Of a DNA stretch of 64,000 nucleotides, positions 46,404 through 54,967 are shown piece by piece. The notes under the pieces were generated by a model. It worked only from the letters and a program-made list of their open reading frames with translations, was not told the origin of the DNA and made no database searches. Numbering within the stretch: the first letter of the stretch is position 1; every line of letters starts with the position of its first letter. The DNA comes from Hyphomicrobium sp. CS1BSMeth3 (GTDB taxonomy: Bacteria; Pseudomonadota; Alphaproteobacteria; Rhizobiales; Hyphomicrobiaceae). A program made the position numbers and the translations under genes. Where the stretch lies: positions 124,001 to 188,000 of the forward strand of contig NZ_FPEI01000006.1 of the NCBI RefSeq assembly GCF_900117415.1, read 5' to 3'.

Positions 46404-47291
46404 ATGACCACCCCGCTGAAGCCCATCCGCAAGGCCGTTTTCCCCGTCGCCGGGCTCGGCACGCGCTTTCTGCCGGCCACCAAGGCCGTGCCCAAGGAAA
46501 TGCTGACTGTCGTCGACCGGCCGGTCATACAACACGTGGTTGACGAGGCGCGGGCCGCGGGCATCGAGCACTTCGTCTTCGTCACGGGGCGCAACAAGGG
46601 CGTCATCGAGGACCATTTCGACAGCCAGTACGAGCTCGAGCGCACGCTTGCCGACCGCGGCAAAAAGGCCGAGCTCGAGCAGCTCATGTCCGAGCTTCCC
46701 GCCGCCGGCCAGGCGAGCTTCACGCGCCAGCAGGCGCCGCTCGGTCTCGGCCATGCCGTCTGGTGCGCGCGCGATATCGTCGGCGACGAGCCTTTCGCGG
46801 TCCTGCTCCCCGACATGCTCCACTATGCGGACAAGCCCTGCCTCGCGGAAATGATCGAGGCCTACAACGCGCACGGCGGCAATCACATCGCCGTTGCGCC
46901 TGTGCCCGATGACCAGACGCACATGTACGGCATTGTCGGCGTCGAGGATCGTGCCGCCAAGGTCTCGAAGATCACGAGCATGGTCGAGAAGCCGCCGAAG
47001 GGGACTGCCCCCTCCAACCTCCACGTCACCGGCCGCTACATCCTGCAGCCTCAGATCTTCGACCTGCTCGCCAAGCAGGAGCGCGGCGCCGGCAACGAGA
47101 TCCAGCTCACCGATGCCATGATCCGTCTCGCCGCGACGCCGGGGCAGACTTTCTTCGCCGATCGCTTCGACGGTAAGATCTACGACACCGGCTCGAAGAT
47201 CGGCTTTCTCACGGCGAACGTCGCTTACGCGCTCGCGCGGCCGGACATCGGACCGGCGCTCAAGGCCGAGATCAAGGCCCTGCTTGGCTGA
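46404..47291 (+). CDS. galU: UTP-glucose-1-phosphate uridylyltransferase
   Basis: The 295-aa nucleotidyltransferase makes UDP-glucose from UTP and glucose-1-phosphate. The signature is [23 protein letters not shown], with further family blocks [45 protein letters not shown] and [20 protein letters not shown] and [18 protein letters not shown] close the fold. ATG 46404 follows GGAG. The rhodanese gene starts 11 bp downstream, so it may be co-transcribed. Confidence 0.95.
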   Translation: MTTPLKPIRKAVFPVAGLGTRFLPATKAVPKEMLTVVDRPVIQHVVDEARAAGIEHFVFVTGRNKGVIEDHFDSQYELERTLADRGKKAELEQLMSELPAAGQASFTRQQAPLGLGHAVWCARDIVGDEPFAVLLPDMLHYADKPCLAEMIEAYNAHGGNHIAVAPVPDDQTHMYGIVGVEDRAAKVSKITSMVEKPPKGTAPSNLHVTGRYILQPQIFDLLAKQERGAGNEIQLTDAMIRLAATPGQTFFADRFDGKIYDTGSKIGFLTANVAYALARPDIGPALKAEIKALLG

Positions 47292-47302
47292 GGAGCCCGC
47301 GT

Positions 47303-48136
47303 ATGAGTGATGCTCGCACTGCCGCCAATCCCGATCTGCTCTGGTCGGCCGAGAGGCTCAACGCCGCCCTCGACACGCCCGGCCTCTCGATCGTGGACAC
47401 GCGGCAGGCCGAGCACTTCGCCGCCGGCCGCATTCCCGGTGCGCGCCACTTCGATCCCTACTTCGTCAACTGCGATGACACGGATCCGGCGCCGCTCGCG
47501 TCCTTCACGCGCATGTGGGCGAACATGCTCGGCTGGCGCGGTGTGAAGCCCACGGACAGGATCGTGTTCTACGGCGCCTTCACCGACATGTGCGCCGCGC
47601 GCTGCTTCTGGTTCGCGGAGTATCTCGGCGTCGAGAGCGTCCACGTGCTCGACGGCGGCATCAAAGCCTGGCGCGATGCCGGGTTGCCCATCGAGCGCGA
47701 GGGGGCGCCGCCATCGTCGGCCAAGTTCCCTTTCCAGGCCGTCCCTGAGCGCGTCGCGACGTACGCGAGCCTCCTCGACGCGATCGACGATCCGCAAAGC
47801 CTCATCCTCGACAACCGCAGCCGCGCCGAGTTCACCGGCGCAGACCGGCGCGCCAAGTACGGCGGCGCCGTGCCGAACGCCCGGCACTGCGATTGGGAGG
47901 AGCTCTATGATCACGCCACGGGCCGCATGAAACCGCCCGCCGAGCTCCGCGCCATTTTCGAAGCGCACGGCGTGACGCCGGACAAGAAAATCAGCGTCTA
48001 CTGCAACACGGGCTTCCGCTCGGCCCATGCCTATCTGGCGCTGCGCCTGCTCGGTTATCCGCACGTGCGCAACTACGTCGGCTCCTGGCAGGAGTGGGGC
48101 AATCGCGAGGGCCTGCCGATCGTGCGCGGTGACTGA
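47303..48136 (+). CDS. Two-domain rhodanese, thiosulfate/3-mercaptopyruvate sulfurtransferase-like
   Basis: The 277-aa protein has two rhodanese domains: an inactive N-terminal one (LSIVDTRQAEHFAAGRIPGARHFDP) and a C-terminal one with the active-site Cys234 in VYCNTGFRSAHAYLALRLLGY. The loop CNTGFR is nearer to thiosulfate- than to mercaptopyruvate-type loops, but neither is exact. It transfers sulfane sulfur to cyanide, thiols or proteins in the cytoplasm. It starts with GAGGAG 8 nt upstream and follows galU closely, for no obvious metabolic reason. Confidence 0.9.
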   Translation: MSDARTAANPDLLWSAERLNAALDTPGLSIVDTRQAEHFAAGRIPGARHFDPYFVNCDDTDPAPLASFTRMWANMLGWRGVKPTDRIVFYGAFTDMCAARCFWFAEYLGVESVHVLDGGIKAWRDAGLPIEREGAPPSSAKFPFQAVPERVATYASLLDAIDDPQSLILDNRSRAEFTGADRRAKYGGAVPNARHCDWEELYDHATGRMKPPAELRAIFEAHGVTPDKKISVYCNTGFRSAHAYLALRLLGYPHVRNYVGSWQEWGNREGLPIVRGD

Positions 48137-48207
48137 TCACGGCAAAGCTAGGAGTGATCTCTGCTGAAGTAGGCTAGGCTGCGCGGCGCAGCAGATGAGG
48201 TCTAGCC

Positions 48208-50037
48208 ATGCGCAGACGCGATTTCCTGAAGGGCGCGGGCGCTGTGCCGCTCCTTCCACTCACGGGCCGCATGAACCCAGGTCATGCACAATCCGGTTCC
48301 GGCAACAGCGCAGCAGGCTTCAAGCGCGTGCGCCCGTCCGATCCGGGGTGGCCGTCCGCCAGTGCGTGGGATGGTCTGCGCAAGCGCCTCAAGGGCGAGC
48401 TCATCACGGTCCGATCACCGCTCGATGCCTGTGTCGGCAAGACGGCCGATCCAGCCTGCGCGCAGCTCTTCAAGGATCTCAGGAATCCCTACTTCATCAG
48501 CGATCACGCCGCGCTGACGCAGACGCTCGGCTGGACGGATGCCTGGACGACGAAACCGAGCGCCTATGCCGTCGCCGCCGAGAACACGGGCGATGTCGCC
48601 GCCGCCGTGAACTTCGCCCGCGAGCACAGGCTGCGCCTCGTCATCAAGGGCGGCGGGCACAGCTACTTCGGCAATTCGAACGCGCCGGACTCGCTCCTCA
48701 TCTGGACGCGGCGCATGAATGCCATCGCACTCCATGATGCTTTTGTCGGCGAAGGCTGTGTGGGCCGTGTCGCACCGCGTGCTGCCGTCAGCGTCGGCGC
48801 CGGTTGTCTCTGGGGCCACGTCTACAATGCCGTTGTGACCAAAGCCGGGCGCTATGTGCAGGGCGGCGGGTGCATGACAGTCGGCGTCGCGGGTCTCGTG
48901 CAGAGCGGCGGCTTCGGCAGCTTCTCCAAGAATTACGGCACGGCGGCCGGCAGCCTCCTCGAAGCCGAGGTCGTCACCGCGGACGGCCAGGTGCGCATTG
49001 CCAATGCCTGCACGAATGCAGATCTCTTCTGGAGCCTCAAAGGGGGCGGGGGCGGCAGCCTCGGTGTCGTGACGAGGCTCACGCTCGAGACGCACGACCT
49101 CCCCGAGTTCTTCGGCGCCTGCTTCGCGACCATACGTGCAGCCTCCGATATAGCCTTCCGCGAGGTTATCGGGCGCATCGTCACCTTCTACGCCGAGAGC
49201 CTCGCCAATCCCCACTGGGGCGAGCAGATTGCCCTGCGTCCGAACCGCACGGTCGAAATCGCCATGGTCTTTCAGGGCCTCGCGCCCGATCGTGCCCGCG
49301 CGGTCTGGCAGCCCTTTTTCGACTGGGTCGCGCGCACGCCGGGGCTTTCCCTGGATGCGCCGCCGAATATCCCGGCCATCCCGGCGCGCAGTTTCTGGGA
49401 TCCTGACGCGCTCAGGAAAGTTCCCGGTCTCGTCCTCTCGGACGACCGCCCCGGTGCATCGCCCGACAATGTGTTCTGGGCCAGCAACCAGCGCGAGGCT
49501 GCGCAGTATCTCCATGCCTATCAGTCGGCGTGGCTTCCGGCGTCTCTCCTCGAAAAGGACCAGCAGTCGCGCCTCGCCGACGCCCTTCATGCTGCAGCGA
49601 GGCATTGGGGCCTCGGCCTGCATTTCAACAAGGGGCTCGCCGGCGCGCCAGTGGCGGCCGTTGCACGCGCGCGCGATACGGCGATGAACCCCGCCGCGCT
49701 CGATGCCTTCGCCCTCGTGATCATCGCGAGCAATGGCGAGCCGGTCTACCCAGGCATACCCGGCCGCGAGCCCGATCTCGCCGTCGCAAGGTCGCGCGTG
49801 CAGGCCGTCGAGCGGGCCATGGCCGAAATCTACCGTGTCGTGTCGAAGCGCGAGGCCGGTGCCTACGTCTCCGAGAGCAACTATTTCGACAATGCCTGGC
49901 AGGAGTCCTACTGGGGCTCGAACTACCCCCGCCTGTTCGCCATCAAGCGGAAGTACGATCCCGACGGTCTGTTCTTCGTCCACAACGGCGTCGGCACCGA
50001 GGACTGGAGCCGTGACGGATTCACGCGGACGGGCTGA
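48208..50037 (+). CDS. Tat-exported FAD-binding oxidoreductase with BBE domain
   Basis: The 609-aa preprotein starts MRRRDFLKGAGAVPLLPLTG, a twin-arginine signal. The PCMH-type FAD-binding domain has LVIKGGGHSYFGNSN and VQGGGCMTVGVAGLVQSGGFGSFSKNYG; the C-terminal berberine-bridge motif appears as YVSESNYFDNAWQESYWGSNYPRLFAIKRKYDP. The His of GGGHSY probably binds FAD covalently. Relatives oxidise sugars, alkaloids or lactones, so the substrate is unknown. It would fold in the cytoplasm and act in the periplasm. No terminator is evident before the next small frame. Confidence 0.87.
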   Translation: MRRRDFLKGAGAVPLLPLTGRMNPGHAQSGSGNSAAGFKRVRPSDPGWPSASAWDGLRKRLKGELITVRSPLDACVGKTADPACAQLFKDLRNPYFISDHAALTQTLGWTDAWTTKPSAYAVAAENTGDVAAAVNFAREHRLRLVIKGGGHSYFGNSNAPDSLLIWTRRMNAIALHDAFVGEGCVGRVAPRAAVSVGAGCLWGHVYNAVVTKAGRYVQGGGCMTVGVAGLVQSGGFGSFSKNYGTAAGSLLEAEVVTADGQVRIANACTNADLFWSLKGGGGGSLGVVTRLTLETHDLPEFFGACFATIRAASDIAFREVIGRIVTFYAESLANPHWGEQIALRPNRTVEIAMVFQGLAPDRARAVWQPFFDWVARTPGLSLDAPPNIPAIPARSFWDPDALRKVPGLVLSDDRPGASPDNVFWASNQREAAQYLHAYQSAWLPASLLEKDQQSRLADALHAAARHWGLGLHFNKGLAGAPVAAVARARDTAMNPAALDAFALVIIASNGEPVYPGIPGREPDLAVARSRVQAVERAMAEIYRVVSKREAGAYVSESNYFDNAWQESYWGSNYPRLFAIKRKYDPDGLFFVHNGVGTEDWSRDGFTRTG

Positions 50038-50142
50038 CGTTCAACGCCCGATTGACGGCTCAGTGACGCTCTCCTGACGCCGCGCGCGCAGGCTCTCCTC
50101 CGTAACCGCGGGCCGACACGCCTGCAGCCATCGGAGATCGTC

Positions 50143-50325
50143 ATGACACGTCAGCGATGGGATGAGAGGGGCGTTGCCCCTCTGTTGCAAAGTGCCTGCG
50201 CCGTCATCGGCGGCTTACTGCTTGTCGGGGTGCTGGCCTATGCCATGGCTGCAGCTGAAGTCGACCTCGCGGGCGGCCTCCCGCCCGGTCACGAGGTCTG
50301 GGCTGCATGGCAGCAGGTGCGATAG
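50143..50325 (+). CDS. Small single-pass membrane protein, hypothetical
   Basis: The 60-codon frame has an ATG with GGAG 7 nt upstream, and a single hydrophobic helix (SACAVIGGLLLVGVLAYAMAAA) after a short charged start. Nothing in it is recognisable. It follows the flavoprotein gene by about 105 bp and precedes a dispersed repeat. Real translation is plausible because of the ribosome-binding site and the composition, but not proven. Confidence 0.45.
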   Translation: MTRQRWDERGVAPLLQSACAVIGGLLLVGVLAYAMAAAEVDLAGGLPPGHEVWAAWQQVR

Positions 50326-50333
50326 GCGCTCGT

Positions 50334-50419
50334 GTTCCCGTTCCGAAGTTCGCCACGCCTCGACGCTGGCGCCTCGGGCGGACTTCGGCATCAAAAGGGA
50401 CACTCGGTCGTCACACTAG
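50334..50419. repeat. Diverged copy of the 26.6-kb palindromic element
   Basis: TTCCGAAGTTCGCC (50341-50354) and GCGGACTTCGG (50378-50388) form an imperfect dyad, followed by AAAAGGGACACT and later CACTAG. The centre CGACGCTGGCG matches the inverse of the 26615-26692 element (GATGCTGGCG). The terminal CTAG contains the stop codon of the minus-strand DUF4019 gene. Confidence 0.75.
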
Positions 50420-50841
50420 CGCGATCCCGGCGTTGCCCAGAATCCCGAGAGACGGAAACGTCCATCCGGATCTTTCACGACGACGATTTGATCGTAGATT
50501 TGGCCGACCGCATACGTGCTGTCGAATGTGACGGAATAGATCCTTCCTTTGAAGCCGGAGGATGGATCATGTGACGAAAACTTGACGTCGATGACGCGCG
50601 TGCCGGACACCGCGCCGAGCTGGGCCCGCCCCATTGTCAGGTGTGCCAGAAAACTGTCGCGAGTGCCGCGCTGGCGAATGAACTCGCTTGCATGGCGGTC
50701 CCAGACCTCACGATAGCGTTGCTCTCCAAAGAGCCGCATGATGGTTCGTGCGGCATTTATCGCATCATCCTGCTCGTTGGCCATGGCTGGGATCGGCGAT
50801 AGCAGCAGGAGCGCGAGCAGGATCGTAATGCAGCGCCTCAT
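50416..50841 (-). CDS. Exported DUF4019 domain protein
   Basis: The 141-aa preprotein has a Sec leader MRRCITILLALLLLSPIPAMA and a single mature domain of about 120 residues. It matches the DUF4019 pattern: AARTIMRLFGEQRYREVWDRHASEFIRQRGTRDSFLAHLTMGRAQLGAVSGTRV and YSVTFDSTYAVGQIYDQIVVVKDPDGRFRLSGFW. The fold is likely NTF2-like; the function is unknown. ATG 50841 has AAGGGA upstream. It is the last of three consecutive genes for exported proteins, 26 bp after the serine protease gene. Confidence 0.8.
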   Translation of the reverse strand: MRRCITILLALLLLSPIPAMANEQDDAINAARTIMRLFGEQRYREVWDRHASEFIRQRGTRDSFLAHLTMGRAQLGAVSGTRVIDVKFSSHDPSSGFKGRIYSVTFDSTYAVGQIYDQIVVVKDPDGRFRLSGFWATPGSR

Positions 50842-50867
50842 GTTCAATTTCCCTTTTCCAATAAGGC

Positions 50868-51698
50868 TCAAATACAGCGCTTCTCCGTCCGCGGCGGAAT
50901 AACGGAGTAGTCGGTGAATAGAATTTCCTGCTGTCCCTTCTTGCAGGGGCCGGCCACAACAGTCGTCCCGCCGCCTCTGTCGACCGGCTTTGCCTCGCAG
51001 TCGCGGAGCTCGATGCCGGCCGCGTCCTTGATCATGTTTCCCGCAACGTGGATCGGGATCATTTGTCGGATGGCCTGGACATTCTGACGTCCGCCCTTGA
51101 CGAGCCCGATGACGCCATTCTGGTTTGCGACAGGGCCGCCGCTCATGCCGGCCGCGAAGGGAGCCGCGACAGACCAGAACCTGCCGGTCACATTCCCGAA
51201 CGTTACGGAGACGGCCTGCAGCTCGCTGCCTTCTGGAAAGCCCGCGCCTTGGAATTCGGTCCCCAATTTCGGGTTCCGAAGCGAGCACACCTGCAGTGTT
51301 GGATAGGTACGCGGCGCCCCGCGAAGCTTGAGGATGGCAACGTCGTCATCCTCGCTGGCCTTGATGATGTCTGCAGGCCGTTCCTGCTCCGACGGGCCAC
51401 CTCGTCGCGCAACGATCTTCTTTGGCGCATAGGAACGTCGGGTTTTCTCATCCCAGCAGCGCACGACGTGGTGCGCCGTGGCGACGTAGCCGGACTTCTC
51501 GATGATGAAGCCCGATCCTGTCGGCTCCGACGGTATGCCGAGCGCATCCACGCATTCGAGCTGTATGAACACGAGCGCGTGCGGGTTCATCGTCACGGAT
51601 TGAGCCAGGGCCTGAGCGCCGAGTCCCCCTCTTGACGCGGGCGCTGCATGGAGGCCTGCCAGCAAAGAGAGTGCCGCAACGACACGAAGCCAACGCAT
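50868..51698 (-). CDS. Exported trypsin-like serine protease
   Basis: The 276-aa preprotein has a leader (MRWLRVVAALSLLAGLHAAPA) and a chymotrypsin-fold domain. The catalytic residues are His77 in YVATAHHVVRCW, Asp119 in EDDDVAILKL and Ser186 in AAGMSGGPVANQNGVIGLV. No PDZ domain follows; a C-terminal tail of ~50 residues with paired cysteines (RDCEAKP, AGPCKKG, KRCI) does. It is therefore not a DegP/HtrA protein. GAGGGA precedes ATG 51698. Gene order metalloprotease - serine protease - DUF4019 with gaps of 31 and 26 bp indicates one operon. Confidence 0.88.
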   Translation of the reverse strand: MRWLRVVAALSLLAGLHAAPASRGGLGAQALAQSVTMNPHALVFIQLECVDALGIPSEPTGSGFIIEKSGYVATAHHVVRCWDEKTRRSYAPKKIVARRGGPSEQERPADIIKASEDDDVAILKLRGAPRTYPTLQVCSLRNPKLGTEFQGAGFPEGSELQAVSVTFGNVTGRFWSVAAPFAAGMSGGPVANQNGVIGLVKGGRQNVQAIRQMIPIHVAGNMIKDAAGIELRDCEAKPVDRGGGTTVVAGPCKKGQQEILFTDYSVIPPRTEKRCI

Positions 51699-51729
51699 AG
51701 GCTAGTCCCTCATGGTCTGCGACGCCCGA

Positions 51730-52416
51730 TCAGGGCGCGCCGTACAGTTTCTGTGCAGCCTTGATATCGAGCGCGCTGAGCTCGCCGTGATTGTTGTAGT
51801 CCGGATTGCAGTAATTCATGATCGACTGGGGATCGTACGGCGTGAGCATCGTCTCCCGCGTCTGGCCCTGGCCGTGCTTCCTGCTGCATTCGCCTGGCGT
51901 GTCAGGCCGGTTCTGCTCGTGCGCAAAGCCCAAGGCGTGCCCGAACTCGTGTGCGGCGATCGAACGGACGCACGCTTCCAGATTGCTCTGGCAGGAGGCG
52001 CCCCAGTTTCTGAAGGTGTGGTTCAGGATCATTCCGTTCGACACACCATCCAGAAGCCGGCCGAACTTCCGCACGTGCGGTCCTTCGTCGTTGAAGCGGA
52101 TGCGGATGCCCTTGTTTCGGGCAGCGCACGCCTGCCAGCCCCGGAATTCCAGCGCCGTATGCCGCTGCCATGTCTTGGTGATCTGATCCTGGACCCAACG
52201 CCGCGCCTGCTCGTTCGCGGGTGTGGGATTCTCCCAGCACACAACCAGGACGCGCTCCGCATCACCGGGAAATCGCCAGGCGGCGCCCCGCACCGCGTAG
52301 CCGTAGTCCTCGTATTCGCTGGGCTTGCCGCGGAAGATGAAATTCTCCTGCTGCGCAGCAGCGGAAGATGCAAGCGCCGCTTGGAGTGCAATCAGGACAA
52401 CAAAACAAAGCCGCAT
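51730..52416 (-). CDS. Exported metzincin-type zinc metalloprotease
   Basis: The 228-aa preprotein has a leader (MRLCFVVLIALQAALASSAAA). The zinc site is HEFGHALGFAHEQNR, the HExxHxxGxxH pattern with His156, Glu157, His160 and His166. The Met-turn is SIMNYC (Met200). The His-Glu-Gln-Asn-Arg after the third His recalls astacins and related M12/M57 peptidases; the family cannot be fixed more exactly. Four or more cysteines suggest disulfides. No propeptide Cys switch is obvious. It is first in a three-gene exported-protein operon. Confidence 0.88.
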   Translation of the reverse strand: MRLCFVVLIALQAALASSAAAQQENFIFRGKPSEYEDYGYAVRGAAWRFPGDAERVLVVCWENPTPANEQARRWVQDQITKTWQRHTALEFRGWQACAARNKGIRIRFNDEGPHVRKFGRLLDGVSNGMILNHTFRNWGASCQSNLEACVRSIAAHEFGHALGFAHEQNRPDTPGECSRKHGQGQTRETMLTPYDPQSIMNYCNPDYNNHGELSALDIKAAQKLYGAP

Positions 52417-52569
52417 GAATCGCCCCCCGGCGCTCCGTGCAATTTATTCGACAATGCTGGAAACCATATTCGGGGGGCGGCGGACTCGCAACCGGCCCAT
52501 GCACGGGCTGTTGATTGATCCACGCCGTGTGGCCTGCTTGCGCGCCTCGCCGCCAATCAACAAGCACAA

Positions 52570-52590
52570 ACGCCGCCAGTGAGGCGGCGT
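52570..52590 (-). terminator. Hairpin terminator after sdhB
   Basis: ACGCCGCC and GGCGGCGT form an 8-bp stem with a 5-nt loop. On the minus strand it is followed by TTGTGCTTG. It lies about 40 bp beyond the sdhB stop and is absent of a long T-run, but is well placed. Confidence 0.65.
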
Positions 52591-52629
52591 CTGGTCGTCA
52601 CCTGTGATTGGGTGCGGGAGATGCGGCGC

Positions 52630-53409
52630 CTAGACCCGCCGCTCGACCATGAGCTTCTTGAGCTCGGCGATGGCCTTGGCCGGATTGAGACCCTTCGGGC
52701 AGGCCTTGGCGCAGTTCAGGATCGTGTGACAGCGGTACAGCCGGAAGGGATCCTCGAGATTGTCGAGGCGCTCGCCCGTCGCCTCGTCGCGCGAGTCGAT
52801 GACCCAGCGGTAGGCCTGCAGCAGGATGGCCGGACCGAGATAGCGGTCCGAGTTCCACCAGTAGCTCGGGCAGGACGTCGAGCAGCAGGCGCACAGAATG
52901 CACTCGTAGAGGCCGTCGAGCTTCTCGCGGTCCTCGCGGCCCTGGCGCCATTCGCCTGGCGGCGTCGGCGTCGTGGTCTGCAGCCACGGCTCGATGGACT
53001 TGTGCTGCGCGTAGAAATTCGTGAGGTCCGGCACGAGGTCCTTGATCACCTCGAGGTGCGGCAGCGGATAGATCTTCACTGCGCCTGAGATATCGGACGT
53101 TGCCTTCAGGCAGGCGAGCGTGTTCGTGCCGTCGATGTTCATCGAGCACGAGCCGCAGATGCCCTCACGGCACGAGCGGCGGAAGGTCAGCGTCGGGTCG
53201 ATCTCGTTCTTGATCTTGATCAGCGCGTCGAGGACCATCGGCCCGCAGTGGGCCTGATCGACGTAATAAGTGTCGAGACGCGGGTTCTCGGTGTCGTCCG
53301 GATTCCAGCGATAGATGCGGAATTCCTTCCAGTCGCCCTCACCCTCGGGTCGGTTCCACGTCTTCCCGGTGCGCACGCGGGAGTTCTTCGGCAGGGTGAG
53401 TTCGACCAT
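52630..53409 (-). CDS. sdhB: Succinate dehydrogenase iron-sulfur subunit
   Basis: The 259-aa subunit carries the three iron-sulfur clusters that connect SdhA flavin to ubiquinone. The 2Fe-2S site is [15 protein letters not shown] plus CLKA; the 4Fe-4S and 3Fe-4S sites are in [19 protein letters not shown] and [21 protein letters not shown]. All ligand cysteines are present. sdhA, sdhC and sdhD are not adjacent: the upstream neighbour is the LpoA-like gene and downstream is the protease operon. ATG 53409. Confidence 0.96.
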   Translation of the reverse strand: MVELTLPKNSRVRTGKTWNRPEGEGDWKEFRIYRWNPDDTENPRLDTYYVDQAHCGPMVLDALIKIKNEIDPTLTFRRSCREGICGSCSMNIDGTNTLACLKATSDISGAVKIYPLPHLEVIKDLVPDLTNFYAQHKSIEPWLQTTTPTPPGEWRQGREDREKLDGLYECILCACCSTSCPSYWWNSDRYLGPAILLQAYRWVIDSRDEATGERLDNLEDPFRLYRCHTILNCAKACPKGLNPAKAIAELKKLMVERRV

Positions 53410-53556
53410 CTGGCAAGCCTTCGCGCTGCGGAGCTCTGTCGCGGCGCGGACTTTTCATCGAGTTGGCCGGGCATGTCAACGCTACAATCGGCGCACTGCC
53501 ATGCCCGAACGGGCGATCTGTGGAATAGGCCTTGAGATCCGCAGGCGGAGCGTCGC

Positions 53557-54777
53557 TCAGCTCCGGGCCAGTGCGCTGGTATATAAGCGCCCCGGCTCGC
53601 CCGCTGGAGCGCCCTCGATCACTGTACTGCCTTCCCGGCGGACCTCCAGCACCGCGAGCTCGCGCTCCACAAGGCCGCTGGCCGAGAGCCGGAAGCGCCC
53701 GTCGATGCCGCTGAAGCCGCTCGCCCGCGTGAGATTGGCCGTGCCGTACCGGCCGCTGCGCGACTGGCCTGTGAAGGCGGCCGCGACGCCGACGGCGTCA
53801 TAGGCGAGGCTCGCGACGCGCGGTGGCGGCGCCCCGTAGGACTTCGCGAAGCGCTCCGAGAACGTCTTCCAGCCGCGCGGATCGGGGGCCGCGAACCAGC
53901 CGCCGGCAAAGGCCTTCTCCCGGGCGATGATGGACGTATCCCAGCCGCCCGTGCCGAGGAGCTGCACCTGCTTGGTATCGATGCCTAGATAGGGGATGAA
54001 GGGCGCCACCATGGGCAGCGTATCCTCGCCGCCCGGCAGGAACATCGCGTTGACCGGCGCCTCCGGCGAGGCCGCCTTGATCGCGTCGTGGATCTTGCGG
54101 GCCGGCGCCAGGATCGCGTTCGTATTGAGCGCATAACGCTCGAGGGCGACGAGCGTCACGCCCGAGCGCCCCGTGGCGGCCCTCAGGCTCTGCTCGAGCT
54201 GGTCGCCGAGCGCATCCTTGGGCAGCAGCGCCACCATGCGCGCGCGGCCCTGACGCGCTGAATAATCGACAATGCGTGACACTTCCTGATCATGCAGGAA
54301 GCTCAACAGATACACGCCGTTCCCCGCGACCGTGCGGTCATTCGAGAAGCTGATGATGGGCACGCCGGCCTGCCGCGCCGCCGGTGCGGCCGCGGCCGTT
54401 GCGCGCGAGAACAGCGGCCCGAGGATGATCTCGGCGCCCCCAGAGAGCGCCTCGCCGACGGCCGCGCGGGCACCTTCCTCGCTGCCGCGGTCATCCTTCA
54501 CCATGAGTTGGAGGCCCGGCTGGTTCAGATCGAACACGGCAAGCTCGGCGGCCTGGCGCAGGGCCTTGGCGATGGCGGCCGTCTGCTGATCGGCGCCGGT
54601 CGGCAGGATGAGCGCGACTTTCACCGGGTCTTTCGCCGTGCCGGTCGCGCCCTCGCTCGCGAGCGACCCCGTCGCGGACTGCCCCGAGCAGCCCGCCAGC
54701 AGGCTCGGCCACGCCAGCGACGTCGCGCCGAATGCGACGGCGCGCAGGATGTCACGGCGGGGCGGGCGATAGGTCAT
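53557..54777 (-). CDS. LpoA-like penicillin-binding protein activator, lipoprotein
   Basis: The 406-aa protein starts with a leader ending in the lipobox WPSLLAGCSG, so it is a lipoprotein. The mature part has a type I periplasmic-binding fold (VKVALILPTGADQQTAAIAKALRQAAELAVFD, AGVPIISFSNDRTVAGNGVYLLSF). This matches the alphaproteobacterial 'penicillin-binding protein activator' group related to LpoA/YraM. It may activate a peptidoglycan synthase at the envelope. ATG 54777 is used; 54798 and 54873 are in-frame alternatives. It is divergent from rsmI, as yraM is in E. coli. Confidence 0.83.
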   Translation of the reverse strand: MTYRPPRRDILRAVAFGATSLAWPSLLAGCSGQSATGSLASEGATGTAKDPVKVALILPTGADQQTAAIAKALRQAAELAVFDLNQPGLQLMVKDDRGSEEGARAAVGEALSGGAEIILGPLFSRATAAAAPAARQAGVPIISFSNDRTVAGNGVYLLSFLHDQEVSRIVDYSARQGRARMVALLPKDALGDQLEQSLRAATGRSGVTLVALERYALNTNAILAPARKIHDAIKAASPEAPVNAMFLPGGEDTLPMVAPFIPYLGIDTKQVQLLGTGGWDTSIIAREKAFAGGWFAAPDPRGWKTFSERFAKSYGAPPPRVASLAYDAVGVAAAFTGQSRSGRYGTANLTRASGFSGIDGRFRLSASGLVERELAVLEVRREGSTVIEGAPAGEPGRLYTSALARS

Positions 54778-54967
54778 GCGAAGTCCCAAGATCGTCATTG
54801 GCTGGGAGCCAGCCGACTCCCTATGAGTCGATAGCGGCTTGCCGGTTCCCATAACAGGGCAGATGCGCCACACTTGCCGCGAAACGGCCCGGACACAAGC
54901 CTCCGGCGCACCCCATCCACGAATGCAACGCGAAGCAGCTCCTGCAACTCATGCGTAGCCGGCCGAC

